From the NCBI GenBank assembly GCA_023250195.1, contig JAHFBF010000006.1, forward strand, positions 1-64,000: DNA of 64,000 nucleotides. The letters run 5' to 3'. The notes beneath the pieces are model-generated. The model was not told the DNA's origin. It worked only from the letters and a program-made list of their open reading frames with translations, and did no database searches. The position numbers and the translations under genes were made by a program. Of this stretch, positions 43,819 to 53,015 are shown piece by piece. The stretch's first letter is position 1. Each line of letters opens with the position of its first letter. Origin of the DNA: Candidatus Melainabacteria bacterium. Its GTDB lineage: Bacteria; Cyanobacteriota; Vampirovibrionia; 2-02-FULL-35-15.

Positions 43819-45140
43819 TATTTCTCCGTAAGTCCATACAGCGGTACACCAACAGCATACTCTAAGCTTGCAAGTGCCAGCTGATAGTTTAACAAGCTCT
43901 CCAGATATTTTTGTCTTAAATCCCTGTTTTGTTGTTCTGCATTTAAAACATCGGTTAGTGAAAGCTTACCTTGTTTGTATCCTTCTTTAATCAGCTCTAA
44001 AATATTTTCTGACTGACTGAGAAGATTTCCTTCAAATCTCTGAACCTGCTCTTCCCTGACTTTTAAGTCCTGTAGGGAGTTTGCAACATCAATGTTTATA
44101 TCGTGTTCAATTCTTTCTCTTTCTTTTTCAAGATATGCAACCTGTGCCTTGGCTTGTTTAATTTCTCCTTGTTTTCTGTTAAAAAGGGGTAATTCTGTTC
44201 CTAACCCTGTGTACGCTCCCCAATAATGATCATTAATATTAGGTTTAACAGGACCAGCCTGTAGATTCAAATTCGGGATTCTTTCCCACTGCGCTTTTTT
44301 AATTTGTGCCCTTGCAATACCAAAATCTTTTTCAAGAATTGCCACTTCAATTCTTTTACTTAAAGCTTCACTTAAAATGTTTTTTATAGGTTCATATTCA
44401 TCTATTTTAATTTTTGGTTTTAATTCTTCTGGGTTTTCAAGATCAATTTCAGAATATGATTCACGTCCTAAAATATGGTTGAAATCAACCCTCGCTCTTT
44501 TTAATTTACCTGTAAATTCACTAAAGTCATTTTCAGCACTTAAGAGCTGCATCTTTGCCCGGTCCAGTTCAAGCTTTGAAATGTCTCCTGCCTGAAATCT
44601 TTTTTCTGCAATATCTACAAGGGACTTATAAAAGTCTGTTCTTGCTTTTGCCAGATTTAAAAAATCGATTCCTGTTGATAAAGCAGCATATGTGCTATGG
44701 ACCTGTGTATGAACTTCCCAAAGAACTTTTGCTATTTCTAATTCTGTTTTTGAAACCTGTTCTTTTGCCAGTCTTATTCTCCAGTATCTTTTTCTGCCAA
44801 CTTCAAAATCTTTGGTAATGTCAGATGGATGCATTGCTCCACCTTTTGCATTTTCACGATAGCTAAAGACATAGGGATTTGGTCTGTACTTTGCAATGAT
44901 TATATTTGCTTCAGAAATTGGAAGCGTGGCAACAGCAGATTTAACGTGATGGTTGTTTTCCATTGCCTCTTCAATAGCCTGTTTTAGTGTTAACTTATTT
45001 GTTTTTTCCGATGAATCTTTTTTGTCTTCAAGTTTTATAGAATTTGCAGTATTATCTTCAGCGTAAATTGCTACTGGTAAATAAGAAATAATTAAACTTA
45101 CAGTAAGGATAATAAAAAAAGTTTTCTTTTTTATGGACAT
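43818..45140 (-). CDS. TolC-family outer-membrane efflux protein (pump 1)
   Basis: 440 residues with a signal peptide (TFFIILTVSLIISYLPVAIYA). Two OEP repeats: LTLKQAIEEAMENNHHVK and AILEKDFGIARAQIKKAQWE; between them long helices (SKLELDRAKMQLLSAENDFSE). Known: forms the trimeric outer-membrane channel for RND pumps. It is the first gene of the operon. Pump 2 (45401 and on) lacks its own channel and may share it. The start has a nearby transcript start region shared with the divergent 45401 gene. Confidence 0.93.
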   Translation of the reverse strand: MSIKKKTFFIILTVSLIISYLPVAIYAEDNTANSIKLEDKKDSSEKTNKLTLKQAIEEAMENNHHVKSAVATLPISEANIIIAKYRPNPYVFSYRENAKGGAMHPSDITKDFEVGRKRYWRIRLAKEQVSKTELEIAKVLWEVHTQVHSTYAALSTGIDFLNLAKARTDFYKSLVDIAEKRFQAGDISKLELDRAKMQLLSAENDFSEFTGKLKRARVDFNHILGRESYSEIDLENPEELKPKIKIDEYEPIKNILSEALSKRIEVAILEKDFGIARAQIKKAQWERIPNLNLQAGPVKPNINDHYWGAYTGLGTELPLFNRKQGEIKQAKAQVAYLEKERERIEHDINIDVANSLQDLKVREEQVQRFEGNLLSQSENILELIKEGYKQGKLSLTDVLNAEQQNRDLRQKYLESLLNYQLALASLEYAVGVPLYGLTEK

Positions 45141-45400
45141 GATTGTTCTTTAGTGAATAACGTGGAAATAACCTGTTTATTCTTTAAAATTGACGAGATT
45201 TTGCTTAATAGGTTCATGGCATGGATTTAATTGTACCGTTTCCCGCATATTATCTAATTACTAGCATTGATTTTGGAGGTTTTGTAATTACACAAGCTTA
45301 TTTTAATTTGTCATGTTCAGAAAAATAAATTAACATGCAGTTATCTGATAATTTAAATAGGGAAGTTAATAAATAAGTACAGCTTTAATAAAAAAATAAA

Positions 45401-46630
45401 ATGATTTTTAATAAGTACACAATAAATAATCAGTATGTAAAAACTGAACAAGCAATAGCTTTGTTATTTTTAATTTTTCTTTTAGTAGGTTGTTGCTTTA
45501 AGCCAGAGTTAACTTCATCACATCTGATTGTAAAGAGTAAGGATTCAAAACGGTTTTTAAAAGTTTCTAATGAAACAGCAGCAAGTATAGGGCTTGAGAC
45601 TGAAGTGGTTGAGAATAAAAAGGTAAGCTTTAATATTAAATATAACGGGATTGTTAAATCTGTTCCAAGTAAAACTTTTTATGTTTCATCTCCTGTAAAT
45701 GGCAGGGTTTCAGGAGTTTTTGTAGAGCCTAACCAGGCTGTTATAAGTAATCAGAATCTTGCAGAAATTTCCAGCCAGGACATAGCTGAACTTCAGTTTG
45801 ATGTTACAAAAGAACAAATTGATCTTGAAGGCAGTGTTCAGGAAGCAATGCTGGAGTTAAGCCTTGCACAAAACAGTTATGATAGAGAGAAGAAATTATA
45901 TGAAGATGGGATTACCGCGAAGAAGGAATTTCTTGAAGCAGAAAATAATTATAAAATTGCTGAAAGTAAATCAGCAATTTTTGAAAAAAAGAAAAAATCA
46001 GTTGATGAACTTGCAGAAAAACGCCTTAGAATACTTGGGTCTAATACTGAAAGCGCTGCTTCAAATCCTGGATATGTGGGAATCAAATCTCCTCTCTCCG
46101 GCTTTATTTTAAAAAGACTGATTAATCCCGGTGAGGTTGTTGAAAAAGACAAAGTTTTATTTGAGGCGAGTGATCTCTCTGAGGTACTTCTTGAGTCAAA
46201 AATTTACGAAAAAGACTTACCAATTATAAGCCTTGGTAAAAAAGTAACCTTTATTACTGAAGCTTTGCCTGGTAGTGTTTTTCACGGTGAAGTAAATTAT
46301 GTTTCACAGACGGTTGATCCTGATACCAGAACTATTGCAGTAAGAGCAAAAATACACAACCCTGGCTATAAATTAAAACCTGAAATGTACGGAAAGATAT
46401 TTATCAGCCTCTCTGACAAAACCACACTTGTTATCAGTAAAGAAGCAGTGGAGAAGGTAGATAACCAGGATATTGTATTTGTAAAAACTGCATTTGGTTT
46501 TAAAGAAGTAAAAGTTCAACTTGGTAAGGAGTCTGATGGAATTATAGAAGTACTTGCTGGATTAAAACCAGGCCAGGAAACAGTTACAAAAGGAAGTTTC
46601 TGGTTAAAATCAGAACTTCATACTGATTAG
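45401..46630 (+). CDS. RND efflux periplasmic adaptor lipoprotein (pump 2)
   Basis: 409 residues. N-terminal lipobox LLVGC (Cys near 31) marks it as a lipoprotein. Then hybrid-barrel segments (SSPVNGRVSGVFVEPNQAVI, IKSPLSGFILKRLINPGEVV) and a coiled-coil (ELQFDVTKEQIDLEGSVQEA). Divergent to the pump 1 operon over a 260-base gap that holds no gene. It starts 14 bases upstream of pump 2. An ATG start with only AT-rich bases before it. Confidence 0.9.
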   Translation: MIFNKYTINNQYVKTEQAIALLFLIFLLVGCCFKPELTSSHLIVKSKDSKRFLKVSNETAASIGLETEVVENKKVSFNIKYNGIVKSVPSKTFYVSSPVNGRVSGVFVEPNQAVISNQNLAEISSQDIAELQFDVTKEQIDLEGSVQEAMLELSLAQNSYDREKKLYEDGITAKKEFLEAENNYKIAESKSAIFEKKKKSVDELAEKRLRILGSNTESAASNPGYVGIKSPLSGFILKRLINPGEVVEKDKVLFEASDLSEVLLESKIYEKDLPIISLGKKVTFITEALPGSVFHGEVNYVSQTVDPDTRTIAVRAKIHNPGYKLKPEMYGKIFISLSDKTTLVISKEAVEKVDNQDIVFVKTAFGFKEVKVQLGKESDGIIEVLAGLKPGQETVTKGSFWLKSELHTD

Positions 46631-46641
46631 TCTATAAAAAA

Positions 46642-49600
46642 ATGATAAGTAAAATTATAGATTTTTCATTAAAACAACGACTGGTAATTCTTGTTTCATC
46701 TGCCATGCTTGCAGTGTGGGGTTTTAATTCATTTTGGAATATTCCTATAGAGGCATTCCCTGATGTTACAGATACAATGGTTCAGATTATTACGCAGTAT
46801 CCGGGAAAAGCAAGTGAAGAAGTTGAAAAGCAGATTACACTTCCAATTGAAACTGAGTTAAATGGTCTTCCACATCAAACACAGGTTAGATCCCTGTCAT
46901 TAAACGGCTTATCGGTAATAACTGTTATTTTTGATGACAGTGTGGATAAATATTTTGCAAGGCAGCTTGTTCTAGAACGTTTACGAAATGTTAATTTACC
47001 TCTAGAAGCTGATGTAAATCTTGGACCACTTTCCACTCCAATTGGAGAAATATACAGATATACTCTTGAATCACCACTGCATTCATCTATGGAATTAAGA
47101 ACAATCCAGGACTGGATTATGAGGCGTAATTTGAAGAAAGTACCTGGCGTAGCAGATGTAGTAGGTTTTGGTGGAAAAGTTAAACAGTTTCAGGTCCAGG
47201 TTGATCCACTTAGATTAAAAAGTTTAGGACTTACATTACAAGATATTTTTGATGCTTTAGCTTCCTCAAATAAAAATACTGGTGGCGGTTATTTAAAGAT
47301 TGACAATGAGAGATTTATTGTACGTGGAATAGGATTGCTTACTTCCCTTGATGATATAAAGAACACAGTAATAAAAACAACTAATGGTGCACCAATAAAA
47401 ATGGGGAACATCGGCAGGGTTATTATTGGTCCGCAGGTTCGCCAGGGAATTGTAGGGAGAGATTTAAAAAAAGATGTTGTTGAAGGAATTGTTTTAATGA
47501 GAAGGGGAGAAAACCCTTCTAAAGTTCTTAATGCTGTTAAGGAAAAACTTTTAGAACTTCAGGATACACTGCCTAAAGAAGTAAAAATAGTTCGTGTTTA
47601 TGATAGAGAAGAATTAATAAAAAGAACACTTGAAAATGTCAAGGATACCTTGCTGATTGGCGGAGCTCTGGTATTTTTTATACTAATAATTTTTACAGGG
47701 CAAAGATCCATTGCCACAATTGTTACTGCAATTGTTCCCCTTTCTCTTCTTATTGCATTTATTCTGATGCGGTTTGCACATGTTTCTGCAAACCTGCTTA
47801 GCCTTGGTGCCATTGACTTTGGAATTATTATTGATGGTGCAGTAGTTATGACAGAAGCAATTTTTGTAATGCTGGCTGAACATCCTGAATCCAAAGATAT
47901 AGCTCCGCTTATCGTTAAGGCTGGTGCAAGAGTTGGTAAACCAATATTGTTTGCAAAAGTAATTATTATAATTGCTTTTTTACCGCTCTTTGCCCTGCAG
48001 AGAGTTGAAGGCAGATTGTTTGAACCACTTGCTCTGACGATGAGCTTTGCAGTACTTGGAGCTTTGTTTTTTACACTTACACTGGTTCCAGTTTTATGTT
48101 CAGTGATATTTAAAAATAAGGTTGAAGAAAAAGAAATCTGGGTTACAAAACAAATTGAAAAATTTTATACACCTATTTTACACTGGTCTATTAAAAAACC
48201 AAAAAGAGTTTTAATGATTGCTGTATGGTCTCTTCTGGGAAGCCTATTTTTTATACTACCATTTCTTGGATCTGAGTTTTTGCCTCAGGTTGATGAAGGG
48301 GCAATCTGGATAAGAGCTACAATGCCGATTGATATAACACTTGAAGATGCTCATGCAATAGTACCAAGCATAATAAAAAAAATAAAATCATTTCCTCAGG
48401 TTAAAACCACTGTTTTTCAAATTGGAAGACCTGAAGATGCAACTGATCCAAACCTTCAGAACAATACTGAAATTTTTGTAGATTTGATTCCCAGAAGGAA
48501 GTGGGGATGTACAAAAGAGCAGCTTATTGAAAAAATTGATAATGTTCTTGAAATGGATTTTCCGGGAATTGCTTTTAACTTTTCACAGCCAATTGCAGAT
48601 AATGTAGATGAGGCTATTGCAGGGGTAAAAGGGCAGGTTGCAATTAAACTTTTCGGACCAGATTTAAAAATTCTTTTAAAGAAAGCAAAAGAAGTTTATA
48701 AAATACTTTCAAATGTACTAGGTGTTACAGATGAATTTGTTGATCAGTTAACTGGTCAGCCTGAACTCCTTATAAACATTGACAGGGATTTGTGTTCACG
48801 ATATGGGATTAAAGTTGGGGATGTACAAAATGTTATTGAAACAGCACTTGCTGGAAAAGTTGCAACACAGTTTCTTGATGAAGATAGAAGATTTGATGTA
48901 GTTGTCAGGCTTTTGCCCGAGTATAGAAGTGATGTTGAATCCATAAAAAATTTACAGATTGATTCAACAGATGGTTCACAGCATATTCCCATTGCACAGC
49001 TTGCTACTTTTACAAAATCAATAGGAGCACCAATTATATACAGGGAGAATAATAAAAGAAGAGCAGCAGTTAGGTTTAATGTAAGAAAACGTGATATGGG
49101 TGGACTGGTGGCTGAGGCACAGAAACTGGTTAATAAAGAAGTAAAATTACCAAAAGGATATAGCATAGTCTGGAGCGGACAGTTTGAAAGTCAGCAAAGA
49201 GCAATGAACAGATTAATGTTTATTACACCGCTCAGCATACTTCTTATTCTTATTATTTTGTTTGCTGATTTTGGTTCAATAAAAAATGCACTGCTTATAC
49301 TTATTACTATCCCTCTTGCGGCAATAGGAGGAATTATTGGTTTATTTTTTACTCAGACTCACTTAAGTGTTTCTGCCGCAGTTGGATTTATTGCATTGTC
49401 AGGTGTAAGTGTTCAAAATGGTATTATTCTTGTTTCAGTTTTTAACAGACTAAGACAGGAAGGTCATGAACTTAGTATTGCAATTGTCCGTGGGGTGAAG
49501 GAAAGATTAAGACCAATAATAATGACTGCACTGCTTGCTTCTATGGGATTACTTCCAGCAGCTCTTTCTACTGGTACAGGTTCAGAAACACAAAAACCAT

Positions 49601-49716
49601 TTGCAGTTGTAATTGTTTTTGGAATGATTTCAGCAGTAATTTTAACCTTAATTGTTTTACCTGCAATGTATGGCTGGCTTGAACGAAATTCTCAAAAAAC
49701 AACATCTAATATTTGA
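46642..49716 (+). CDS. HME-RND efflux pump, CzcA type (pump 2)
   Basis: 1024 residues. The TM4 motif LGAIDFGIIIDGAVVMTEAIF carries the DFGxxxDGA signature that in CzcA-type pumps marks divalent metal (Zn/Co/Cd) efflux. Otherwise a standard two-loop, 12-helix RND. It follows its adaptor by 11 bases; no outer-membrane partner is in this unit. Compare pump 1, which has the VDDAIIDVEN form. Substrate is inferred from family only. Confidence 0.93.
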   Translation: MISKIIDFSLKQRLVILVSSAMLAVWGFNSFWNIPIEAFPDVTDTMVQIITQYPGKASEEVEKQITLPIETELNGLPHQTQVRSLSLNGLSVITVIFDDSVDKYFARQLVLERLRNVNLPLEADVNLGPLSTPIGEIYRYTLESPLHSSMELRTIQDWIMRRNLKKVPGVADVVGFGGKVKQFQVQVDPLRLKSLGLTLQDIFDALASSNKNTGGGYLKIDNERFIVRGIGLLTSLDDIKNTVIKTTNGAPIKMGNIGRVIIGPQVRQGIVGRDLKKDVVEGIVLMRRGENPSKVLNAVKEKLLELQDTLPKEVKIVRVYDREELIKRTLENVKDTLLIGGALVFFILIIFTGQRSIATIVTAIVPLSLLIAFILMRFAHVSANLLSLGAIDFGIIIDGAVVMTEAIFVMLAEHPESKDIAPLIVKAGARVGKPILFAKVIIIIAFLPLFALQRVEGRLFEPLALTMSFAVLGALFFTLTLVPVLCSVIFKNKVEEKEIWVTKQIEKFYTPILHWSIKKPKRVLMIAVWSLLGSLFFILPFLGSEFLPQVDEGAIWIRATMPIDITLEDAHAIVPSIIKKIKSFPQVKTTVFQIGRPEDATDPNLQNNTEIFVDLIPRRKWGCTKEQLIEKIDNVLEMDFPGIAFNFSQPIADNVDEAIAGVKGQVAIKLFGPDLKILLKKAKEVYKILSNVLGVTDEFVDQLTGQPELLINIDRDLCSRYGIKVGDVQNVIETALAGKVATQFLDEDRRFDVVVRLLPEYRSDVESIKNLQIDSTDGSQHIPIAQLATFTKSIGAPIIYRENNKRRAAVRFNVRKRDMGGLVAEAQKLVNKEVKLPKGYSIVWSGQFESQQRAMNRLMFITPLSILLILIILFADFGSIKNALLILITIPLAAIGGIIGLFFTQTHLSVSAAVGFIALSGVSVQNGIILVSVFNRLRQEGHELSIAIVRGVKERLRPIIMTALLASMGLLPAALSTGTGSETQKPFAVVIVFGMISAVILTLIVLPAMYGWLERNSQKTTSNI

Positions 49717-49760
49717 TAAGTGTTTCAAAATTAATAAGATCACCTTTAATTAATTGAGGT

Positions 49761-50318
49761 TTAGGAATTGATTATATAAAGTTTATTGTCTTCTACGTTA
49801 TATAACAGAGGTACAAAAATGATGGGAAGATATTTTTCTTTAAGTCTTTTGCTTTCACTGACAATAAATTCTATTTCATTCTCTATTTCAAAAAATGGCG
49901 CAAAGGAATTAAAGTGGTTCTCTGCCTGTTCTTTTGTCCAACCGGCATTTTTGATAAGACCGGTTACAAATTTTTCTTTTTTCGAAGTCAAATTTACCAT
50001 GCCGCAGTTTGTATGAGCTATAAGTGCAACAAATTTAATATCAGCAAATCCAATTGCAAATGATAGTTTAAATTCACTTCCTGTAATTCTTGCTCCTGCT
50101 GTTCTTAAAATATATGCAAATTTAGCCGGTATATTAAGCTGTTTCCTATTATCCATGCACATTACAATAGCCATTTCTGCTGTTTCATGCTCTCTAAATT
50201 TTATTGAAAAATTGTGATATTTCAACAAGTCGGCAATTGGAGTATTCAAAAGATTGTCAGGAATATCTTTCTCATTACAGATATCTCTAAGCTGATATTT
50301 TGAAGTAAAGTCTTTCAT
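49761..50318 (-). CDS. Beta-carbonic-anhydrase-like protein
   Basis: 185 residues. Seen: VMCMDNRKQ near residue 53 (Cys-x-Asp-x-Arg, zinc ligand plus the Asp-Arg dyad), LRTAGARI near 70, and ALIAHTNCGM near 98 (His and Cys ligands). So all zinc-site residues of beta-CAs are present, though the protein is divergent and shortish. Likely it interconverts CO2 and bicarbonate in the cytoplasm. It follows the ArsR gene (16 bases downstream) on the same strand and both face the divergent SulP transporter. The three form a probable bicarbonate-handling unit. Confidence 0.8.
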   Translation of the reverse strand: MKDFTSKYQLRDICNEKDIPDNLLNTPIADLLKYHNFSIKFREHETAEMAIVMCMDNRKQLNIPAKFAYILRTAGARITGSEFKLSFAIGFADIKFVALIAHTNCGMVNLTSKKEKFVTGLIKNAGWTKEQAENHFNSFAPFFEIENEIEFIVSESKRLKEKYLPIIFVPLLYNVEDNKLYIINS

Positions 50319-50333
50319 AATAAAAATTTTAAA

Positions 50334-50711
50334 TTATGCCCAGTAAGAAAAAATTTCTGAGTAAGTCGATAAGAGCTCACTATTTACTGCCAGTTGATAA
50401 CCGATTAAATGAAGTGCACTGATAAGTACCTTGGAGATTTTTTTCGTTGCGGTAAGACTGTAAAATACTTCCTTACCTCTTCTTTCTTCGACCACAAGCT
50501 TATTTGCTTTTAAAAGTGAAAGATGCTGTGAAATATTTGATTGACTGGTTTTCAATTCTGCTTGAATTTGATTTACGCTTAGGGTTCTTTTCTTTTTTAA
50601 CAACCACAGGATCTTTAATCTTAATGGATGAGAGAGTGTTGAAAATAAATTTGAGACTGAATTTATTTGCTCATCGGGGGCTTTGTTAAGTGTCTTTTTC
50701 TTAGGATTCAT
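50334..50711 (-). CDS. ArsR-family transcriptional regulator
   Basis: 125 residues with a winged-helix domain: LFSTLSHPLRLKILWLL, LSVNQIQAELKTSQSNISQHLSLLKANKLV, and EERRGKEVFYSL. It has no cysteine at all, so the thiolate metal or redox sites of ArsR, SmtB and BigR types are impossible; the effector is unknown. It starts 24 bases from a perfect 26-bp palindrome that lies at the divergent SulP promoter, so it probably controls itself, the carbonic anhydrase and SulP. Confidence 0.9.
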   Translation of the reverse strand: MNPKKKTLNKAPDEQINSVSNLFSTLSHPLRLKILWLLKKKRTLSVNQIQAELKTSQSNISQHLSLLKANKLVVEERRGKEVFYSLTATKKISKVLISALHLIGYQLAVNSELLSTYSEIFSYWA

Positions 50712-50735
50712 AGTTTCAAGATTATATCAATAAAT

Positions 50736-50761
50736 AACATATTAGAATATTCTAATATGTT
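50736..50761. promoter_or_regulatory. Perfect 26-bp palindrome, presumed ArsR operator
   Basis: The left half AACATATTAGAAT is followed directly by its exact reverse complement, with no spacer. Length and AT-rich form fit a dimer of ArsR dimers or one ArsR dimer. It spans the divergent promoter region and ends 13 bases before the chosen SulP start. Confidence 0.75.
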
Positions 50762-50774
50762 AGGATCTTTAAAT

Positions 50775-52310
50775 ATGATGAATTCTAATACTCACAACTA
50801 TTCTATAAATGAACTAAAAAATGATTTCTTTGCATCTCTAGTTGTTGTTCTGGTTGCAGTCCCTTTGTGTCTTGGTATTTCTATTGCATCTGGAATGCCA
50901 CCTGAAGCAGGCTTAATATCAGGGATTATTGGTGGAATTATAGTTGGTAGTTTATCAGGATGTCCGCTTCAGGTAAGTGGCCCTGCTGCTGGACTGGTAG
51001 CAATAGTATTTGAAATAATTCAAGAGCATGGAGCTGATCATCTAGGAGCAGTTTTATTGTTTGCAGGATTTATTCAAGTTATTGCAGGACTTCTGAAACT
51101 TGGTCCCTGGTTTAGAGCTGTTTCACCAGCAGTTATACAAGGAATGCTTGCAGGAATAGGTATTTTGATACTTTCAAGTCAATTTCATGTAATGGTTGAT
51201 GATTTGCCTAAACATTCTGGAATTGAGAATATAATTTCACTTCCAAAAGCTTTTTTAAAGGGAGTTGTTCCTATGGATACATCAGTACACCATTTAGCGG
51301 CATTTGTAGGTTTAATAACCATCTGTGGTATGTTTCTTTGGAAAATTACATTTAAAAAACTGACAAGTATTCCTTCAGCGTTAGTTGGGGTTTTAACAGC
51401 TACAGTTGTCTCTTACTTTTTAAAATATCCGATTAAATATGTTTCTATTCCAGACAATCTTTATCAGGCAATTAGATTTCCCTCTTTAGAGAGCTTTAGT
51501 TGTCTTTTAAGCTGGGAAGTGCTGGTTGAAGCTTTAACAGTAGCGTTTATAGCCAGTGCTGAAAGTTTGTTGACATCAACAGCAGTTGATAAAATGCAAA
51601 CAAACCATAGAACAAATTATAATAAGGAAATCATTGCTCAAGGAGTTGGCAATTCTTTAGCCGGTTTAGTGGGAGCGCTTCCAATTACAGGAGTAATAGT
51701 ACGTAGTTCAGCAAACGTTACTGCAGGTGCTAAAACACGGGTTTCATCATTTCTTCATGGAATATGGATATTATTGTTTGTTATTTATTTTTCAGGGTTA
51801 CTTAAGGTTATTCCAACTGCTAGCCTTGCAGCAATTTTAGTGTATACCGGTTACAAATTAATAGATCTAAATGCAATAAAAAATCTTGCCAGAATTGGTA
51901 AATGGGAAATTATAATATATTTTACAACTCTTTTTGTAATAGTTATGGATAGTTTGCTTGAAGGAGTGCTGGTAGGAATTGTTCTTTCTATAATTAAACT
52001 GCTTTATGATTTCTCAAGATTAAAGGTGCAGGCTGATGAAGATTTGAACTCTGATACTGTTCATGTTTATATAGATGGGAATGCTACTTTTATTAATCTT
52101 CCAAATTTTGCTGAAGCTTTAGAAAAAATTAAGTTTGGAAAAAATGTATTTGTTCATTTCGAAAAGCTTTTACATATTGATCATGCAAGTCTTGAATTCT
52201 TGATTAATTGGGAAAAACAATATATGGCAAATGGTGGAACTGTAACAATTGAGTGGGATGAAATTGAAACGAAATTTTACAATAAAATCCTTGTACATCA
52301 GAGCAAATAG
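50775..52310 (+). CDS. SulP-family anion transporter with STAS domain
   Basis: 511 residues from ATG at 50775 (AGGA about nine bases upstream; an in-frame ATG lies in the palindrome and the open frame runs further left). Seen: N-terminal LVAVPLCLGISIASGMPPEAGLISGI, SGPAAGLVAIVFEII, many membrane helices, and a C-terminal STAS-like domain (VHVYIDGNATFINLPNFAE to the end). Known: SulP carriers move sulfate, bicarbonate or other anions; BicA-type members bring in bicarbonate with sodium. The neighbouring carbonic-anhydrase-like gene favours bicarbonate here. Divergent from the ArsR gene. Confidence 0.88.
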   Translation: MMNSNTHNYSINELKNDFFASLVVVLVAVPLCLGISIASGMPPEAGLISGIIGGIIVGSLSGCPLQVSGPAAGLVAIVFEIIQEHGADHLGAVLLFAGFIQVIAGLLKLGPWFRAVSPAVIQGMLAGIGILILSSQFHVMVDDLPKHSGIENIISLPKAFLKGVVPMDTSVHHLAAFVGLITICGMFLWKITFKKLTSIPSALVGVLTATVVSYFLKYPIKYVSIPDNLYQAIRFPSLESFSCLLSWEVLVEALTVAFIASAESLLTSTAVDKMQTNHRTNYNKEIIAQGVGNSLAGLVGALPITGVIVRSSANVTAGAKTRVSSFLHGIWILLFVIYFSGLLKVIPTASLAAILVYTGYKLIDLNAIKNLARIGKWEIIIYFTTLFVIVMDSLLEGVLVGIVLSIIKLLYDFSRLKVQADEDLNSDTVHVYIDGNATFINLPNFAEALEKIKFGKNVFVHFEKLLHIDHASLEFLINWEKQYMANGGTVTIEWDEIETKFYNKILVHQSK

Positions 52311-52317
52311 GTCTTAT

Positions 52318-52986
52318 TTACGCTCTCATTGCGCTAATTGTTTTCTGAATCTCTACTTGAGATTTTAAACTGTAAATGGCATTTCCAGCTACTAAGACAT
52401 TAGCTCCCGCAGAACGTACTATCGGAGCGGTTTGTGTATTTATTCCACCGTCTACTTCAATATATTTGCCACTTAAGTTTGCTTCCTGGAAAAGTTTTTT
52501 TACTTCAGAGATTTTTGGAACAACAGAGCTGATAAATTTTTGTCCGCCAAACCCGGGATTTACAGTCATTACTAAAACCAGATCAACAAGTTCTAAAACA
52601 TATTTTAAAGGATCTACCGGGGTGTGAGGATTAAATGAAACTCCTGCTTTGCATCCAAGTTCTTTAATATAGGAAAGTGTTCTTTGAAGATGTGGACATG
52701 CCTCAGCATGTACAGTAATAATACCTGCTCCGGCACCTGCGAAATCTTTTATGTGTTTATCCGGATCAATAATCATTAAGTGAACATCCAGAGGAAGTTT
52801 TGTGATTTGTTTTATGCATTTAACAACAGGAGCACCAATTGTAATGTTTGGTACAAACTGACCGTCCATAACATCTACATGAATCCAGTCAGCGCCTGCA
52901 TCTTCTACTTTTTTAATTTCATTTCTTAAATCTGAAAAATCTGCAGAGAGTATCGATGGTGCAATTAGTATTTTTGAGTTTGACAT
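52318..52986 (-). CDS. rpe: Ribulose-phosphate 3-epimerase
   Basis: 222 residues with the full TIM-barrel pattern: APSILSADFSDLRNEI, WIHVDVMDGQFVPNITIG, DVHLMIIDPDKHI, VLVMTVNPGFGGQKFI and EVDGGINTQTAPIV. Interconverts ribulose-5-phosphate and xylulose-5-phosphate in the pentose phosphate and (in photosynthesisers) Calvin cycles. Divergent from phzF across only 29 bases. Confidence 0.97.
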   Translation of the reverse strand: MSNSKILIAPSILSADFSDLRNEIKKVEDAGADWIHVDVMDGQFVPNITIGAPVVKCIKQITKLPLDVHLMIIDPDKHIKDFAGAGAGIITVHAEACPHLQRTLSYIKELGCKAGVSFNPHTPVDPLKYVLELVDLVLVMTVNPGFGGQKFISSVVPKISEVKKLFQEANLSGKYIEVDGGINTQTAPIVRSAGANVLVAGNAIYSLKSQVEIQKTISAMRA

Positions 52987-53009
52987 ATGAACATTCTAGC
53001 GCATAATAT
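52980..53009 (+). promoter_or_regulatory. phzF promoter (leaderless type)
   Basis: TTGACA (52980-52985), 18 bases, TAATAT (53004-53009), then six bases to the ATG at 53016. A clean sigma-70 promoter that would start transcription at the ATG. The -35 box overlaps the rpe start codon. Confidence 0.75.
52993..52998 (-). promoter_or_regulatory. rpe -10 box (leaderless type)
   Basis: TAGAAT on the minus strand, six bases (GTTCAT), then the rpe ATG. It lies inside the spacer of the phzF promoter, so the two promoters overlap and may compete. Confidence 0.55.
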
Positions 53010-53015
53010 TTAGAT

